64,000 nucleotides of DNA from positions 1 to 64,000 of the forward strand of contig JANOQW010000018.1 in NCBI GenBank assembly GCA_031422335.1, given 5' to 3'. This document shows, one piece after another, positions 61,763 through 64,000 of the stretch; the first letter of the stretch is position 1, and each line of letters opens with the position of its first letter. Below the pieces are notes generated by a model. It worked only from the letters and a program-made list of their open reading frames with translations, did not search any database and was not told the DNA's origin. Both the position numbers and the translations under genes were made by a program. The DNA is from Methylotenera_A sp031422335. GTDB taxonomy: Bacteria > Pseudomonadota > Gammaproteobacteria > Burkholderiales > Methylophilaceae.

Positions 61763-61864
61763 TTCACTGAAACTACGTTTTCCTTACATAATCAAACATA
61801 TGCGTCGCCACAATTTTTCGCGCGCGCCTTGCCTGATTTAGAACTTTGAATTTTTGTTAACTGT

Positions 61865-62953
61865 TTATTTAGCTTGCTGAACGCTCACGTCAGCTTTGTC
61901 CGTTAGAAAGCCAGCGCCATCTACCACAATCACATCATTGGCAGTCAGACCTTCTAAAATTTCAATCAAGCCATCTTGCCGTGAACCAGTTTTGACGATG
62001 GCTTGATATGCCACATTTTTGCGCACCACATACACCACCTCGCCCGCAGGGCGCAGCACCAAAGATTGTTCAGGAATCATCATCGCAGCGCTTTGTTCGC
62101 CCAAGACTACGGTGCCTGTCACGCTGGCACCTGGCTGCCAGCTCATTTCATCCACTACATCAGCAATTACATCGATGGTGCGACTACCCTCAGTAATCAT
62201 CGGTTTTAGCTCGCGAATGACACTATCTACTGGTTTTTCGCTAGTGGGTGTGCTTAAACGTACTTTTAAGCCTGGTTTGAGTTGGGCGCCAATATGCTCA
62301 GGAAAAGGCAAATGTGCACGTAGTCGTTGCTTAGAGATGATTTGCACGATGGGATCGCCCATCTGTACAAAGTCGCCAGTATCCACCAGTTTTTTCTCTA
62401 CCACACCATTGATGGGGGAAAATATTTTAGATTTGCTACTGTTATGGTTAATGCTGCCGACACGTGCTCTAGCTGCCGCAAGTTGTTGTTTAAGTACATT
62501 TTGTTGCGCAACATCGTTATCTACCACGTTCTGCGAGATGAATTTTTTATCTACTAGCGCTTGGTTACGCGCCACAATTTTTGCTTGGTTATCCATCAGC
62601 GCTTGCACGCGCGCCACTTCAGCTTGTTGCTCATTACGCTGCATGCCAAAATCCGTCGCATCTAGCGTCGCCAACAGTTGACCTTTTTTAACTGTGTCGC
62701 CTGGGCTTACATGCACATTGACCACGCGCGCTGCGAGTTCTGAGGCCACTGTTGGGTCGATTAAGCCTTCTAATGAGCCTATCGCCGTTTCAGTTGTTTC
62801 AACCGCTTGATTTTTTATCTGCGTGACTGTCACCAAGGTAGGTTTAATATCTCTTTTATCGCCATTTTTCTCTGCGCTTTCATCATTTGCGCCGCAAGCC
62901 AATAACAGCGCGCTCAGCAGGCCGACGATTAAAAAAGTATTTGTTTTTTGCAT
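61865..62953 (-). CDS. RND efflux periplasmic adaptor (membrane fusion protein)
   Basis: This 362-residue lipoprotein (lipobox LLAC; Cys20) has the adaptor plan: a biotinyl/lipoyl-like half-motif GDTVKKGQLLATLDATDFG (about 85-103), a helical hairpin (about 105-165), the second half-motif INGVVEKKLVDTGDFVQMGDPI, then beta-barrel and membrane-proximal domains. It bridges the permease to an outer-membrane channel. The 193-base gap to the permease is longer than usual for this pair. Confidence 0.94.
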   Translation of the reverse strand: MQKTNTFLIVGLLSALLLACGANDESAEKNGDKRDIKPTLVTVTQIKNQAVETTETAIGSLEGLIDPTVASELAARVVNVHVSPGDTVKKGQLLATLDATDFGMQRNEQQAEVARVQALMDNQAKIVARNQALVDKKFISQNVVDNDVAQQNVLKQQLAAARARVGSINHNSSKSKIFSPINGVVEKKLVDTGDFVQMGDPIVQIISKQRLRAHLPFPEHIGAQLKPGLKVRLSTPTSEKPVDSVIRELKPMITEGSRTIDVIADVVDEMSWQPGASVTGTVVLGEQSAAMMIPEQSLVLRPAGEVVYVVRKNVAYQAIVKTGSRQDGLIEILEGLTANDVIVVDGAGFLTDKADVSVQQAK

Positions 62954-63013
62954 AAGCGAATCTTTAATTATTTTAGTTTATGATTTATTGTAATTAATAT
63001 ATAAGTTGATAGT

Positions 63014-63568
63014 TTAATTAATTTTTTGCCAGTCAAAAAACGGCCCAGGGTCAGTTTTGCGGCCTGGTGCAATATCCGAATGCCCAACAATACCTTTAAT
63101 GGTGTAGCTGTTTTTCAGACAAGTAATGAGTTTATTCAGTGTTTTATATTGCGCTGCTTCAAATGCCTCAAAGTCACTGCCTTCTAACTCTACTCCGACT
63201 GAAAAATCGTTACATCGTTCCCGCACCTGCCATTGTGATACGCCAGCGTGCCAAGCCCGCTGCAAGGTGGAAACAAATTGCATCAACTCGCCATCGCGCC
63301 GAATAAAAAAATGTGACGATACTTTGCGTGTATAAATCTCGGCATAATAAGGATGTTCGTTGGGATCGAGCTGATTAGTAAATAATTGCACCACGCCAGA
63401 ACCCGCATAGATATTGGGCGGCAGGCTGATGTTATGAATCACGATTAAATCAATATTGACATTTTCTGGGCGCTGGTCGTAATTGGGTGAGACAATTTGT
63501 GTAGCAGTTTCTACATAGCCAGCGGCATTCAATGTGTATGGCGTTTTTTTTAATTCACGTGTTGGCAT
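63014..63568 (-). CDS. ampD: 1,6-anhydro-N-acetylmuramyl-L-alanine amidase AmpD
   Basis: AmpD cleaves the stem peptide from anhydro-muropeptides during cell-wall recycling. The 184 residues have the zinc-binding amidase fold: IDLIVIHNISLPP (first His), RRDGELMQFVSTLQRAWHAG (second region), and VGHSDIAPGRKTDPGP (His and Asp ligands). No signal peptide is present, as expected for the cytoplasmic enzyme. It is divergent from the Na+/Ca2+ exchanger gene. Confidence 0.94.
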   Translation of the reverse strand: MPTRELKKTPYTLNAAGYVETATQIVSPNYDQRPENVNIDLIVIHNISLPPNIYAGSGVVQLFTNQLDPNEHPYYAEIYTRKVSSHFFIRRDGELMQFVSTLQRAWHAGVSQWQVRERCNDFSVGVELEGSDFEAFEAAQYKTLNKLITCLKNSYTIKGIVGHSDIAPGRKTDPGPFFDWQKIN

Positions 63569-63651
63569 ACAGTTTGGCGCGTTATCGGCTAAAATTCTAT
63601 TTATTGATTTATTTAAGTAATCGGTTTATTAGTTTATTGTAAAGGTAACCC

Positions 63652-64000
63652 ATGATTTTTGTGCAGCTTTTGTTGATGTTGGTGGTAATTTTAATTGCGG
63701 CAGAGGTATTTACCAATGCGCTTGAACATTTGGGCGAAAAACTCGGCATTTCAGAAGGGGTAACAGGCTCCATTTTTGCCGCAGTGGGCACTGCGCTGCC
63801 AGAAACTTTGGTGCCATTATTGGCCATTTTTTCATACACCTCGGCTACCGCAGGTTCTGGCGTTGGTCATGACATTGGCGTGGGCGCCATATTGGGCGCG
63901 CCGCTGATGTTGGCTACACTTTCATTGTCACTGATGGCAATGTCAGTGTGGAAGCGTCGCACCATACAAGGCCATTTGCGCCCAGAGCGTACTGGCTTGA
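63652..64000 (+). CDS. Sodium/calcium exchanger family protein (partial, runs off the window)
   Basis: An ATG at 63652 opens a frame that is uninterrupted to the last base, 116 codons. AAAGG is six bases upstream. Two hydrophobic helices flank the CaCA alpha-repeat segment SEGVTGSIFAAVGTALPETL with its conserved Glu. This is a member of the Na+/Ca2+ exchanger superfamily distinct from the antiporter at 46033-47139. The rest of the gene lies beyond the window, so ion specificity cannot be judged. Confidence 0.85.
   Translation, partial: MIFVQLLLMLVVILIAAEVFTNALEHLGEKLGISEGVTGSIFAAVGTALPETLVPLLAIFSYTSATAGSGVGHDIGVGAILGAPLMLATLSLSLMAMSVWKRRTIQGHLRPERTGL

Noticed and set aside
1..64000. CRISPR arrays, rRNA or tRNA genes
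   Set aside because: No regular direct-repeat and spacer pattern, rRNA core sequence or tRNA cloverleaf with TTCGANNC-type T-loop was recognised by eye. A tRNA scan would be decisive.

Overview
The window looks like a chromosomal segment of a moderately AT-rich betaproteobacterium. The best guess is the Methylophilaceae (Methylotenera/Methylophilus-like). The guess rests on gene order (ahcY - holin-like - metF; lptCAB-rpoN-hpf-hprK-rapZ-PTS), an SAH riboswitch before ahcY, an HPr-kinase regulatory PTS, and a YVTN propeller lipoprotein of a type common in methylotrophs. This is inference from families recalled, not from a database search. Almost all of the DNA is ordinary core chromosome. I saw no prophage, CRISPR array, rRNA or tRNA.

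Layout. 1-9.1 kb: DUF2237, EVE-domain protein, YVTN propeller lipoprotein, ilvA, rpiA, a P-loop gene with no usable start codon, yggX, dgkA, a DOPA-dioxygenase-like gene, then xerC-DUF484-dapF. 9.1-13.5 kb: the methyl cycle, metK, SAH riboswitch, ahcY, small membrane protein, metF. 13.5-19.1 kb: smg-dprA-LysM protein facing def-fmt-htpX. 19.1-20 kb: an orphan HNH gene and a 363-bp non-coding stretch rich in inverted repeats. 20-25.6 kb: rsmB-DUF4390-ntrY-ntrX. 25.6-39.3 kb (minus strand): kdsD-kdsC-lptC-lptA-lptB-rpoN-hpf-hprK-rapZ-EIIA-ptsH-ptsI-DUF4870, prlC, xth. 39.4-48.6 kb: Kef-type antiporter, thiO, an AT-rich unknown gene, moaC, BepA-like protease with a SoxY-SoxZ fusion, Ca2+/H+ antiporter, PLD-family protein. 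48.6-58.4 kb: FAD oxidoreductase, hda, perM-like, purM, two DUF3108 genes, a NOP2/RsmB-type methyltransferase, a dicarboxylate symporter, a GNAT protein. 58.5-64 kb: RND pump and adaptor, ampD, and the start of a Na+/Ca2+ exchanger cut by the window end.

How the genes work together. metK, ahcY and metF form the SAM/SAH/methylene-THF cycle, with ahcY under direct SAH control. kdsC/kdsD and lptABC supply Kdo and transport LPS. ptsI, ptsH, EIIA, hprK and rapZ form a regulatory phosphorelay beside rpoN, with no sugar permease in view and no ptsN at its usual place. ntrY/ntrX is a two-component pair whose regulator has lost its ATPase and sigma-54 contact motifs.

The most interesting signal is a family of about 40-bp palindromes (arms of up to 16 bp around a conserved 11-nt loop, GCATGGATATT). 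At least six or seven copies lie in intergenic 3' regions. About five more lie inside conserved genes (xerC, dapF, fmt, rsmB and the NOP2-like gene) without breaking the reading frame. This resembles the protein-inserted palindromic elements of Rickettsia and deserves a genome-wide search.
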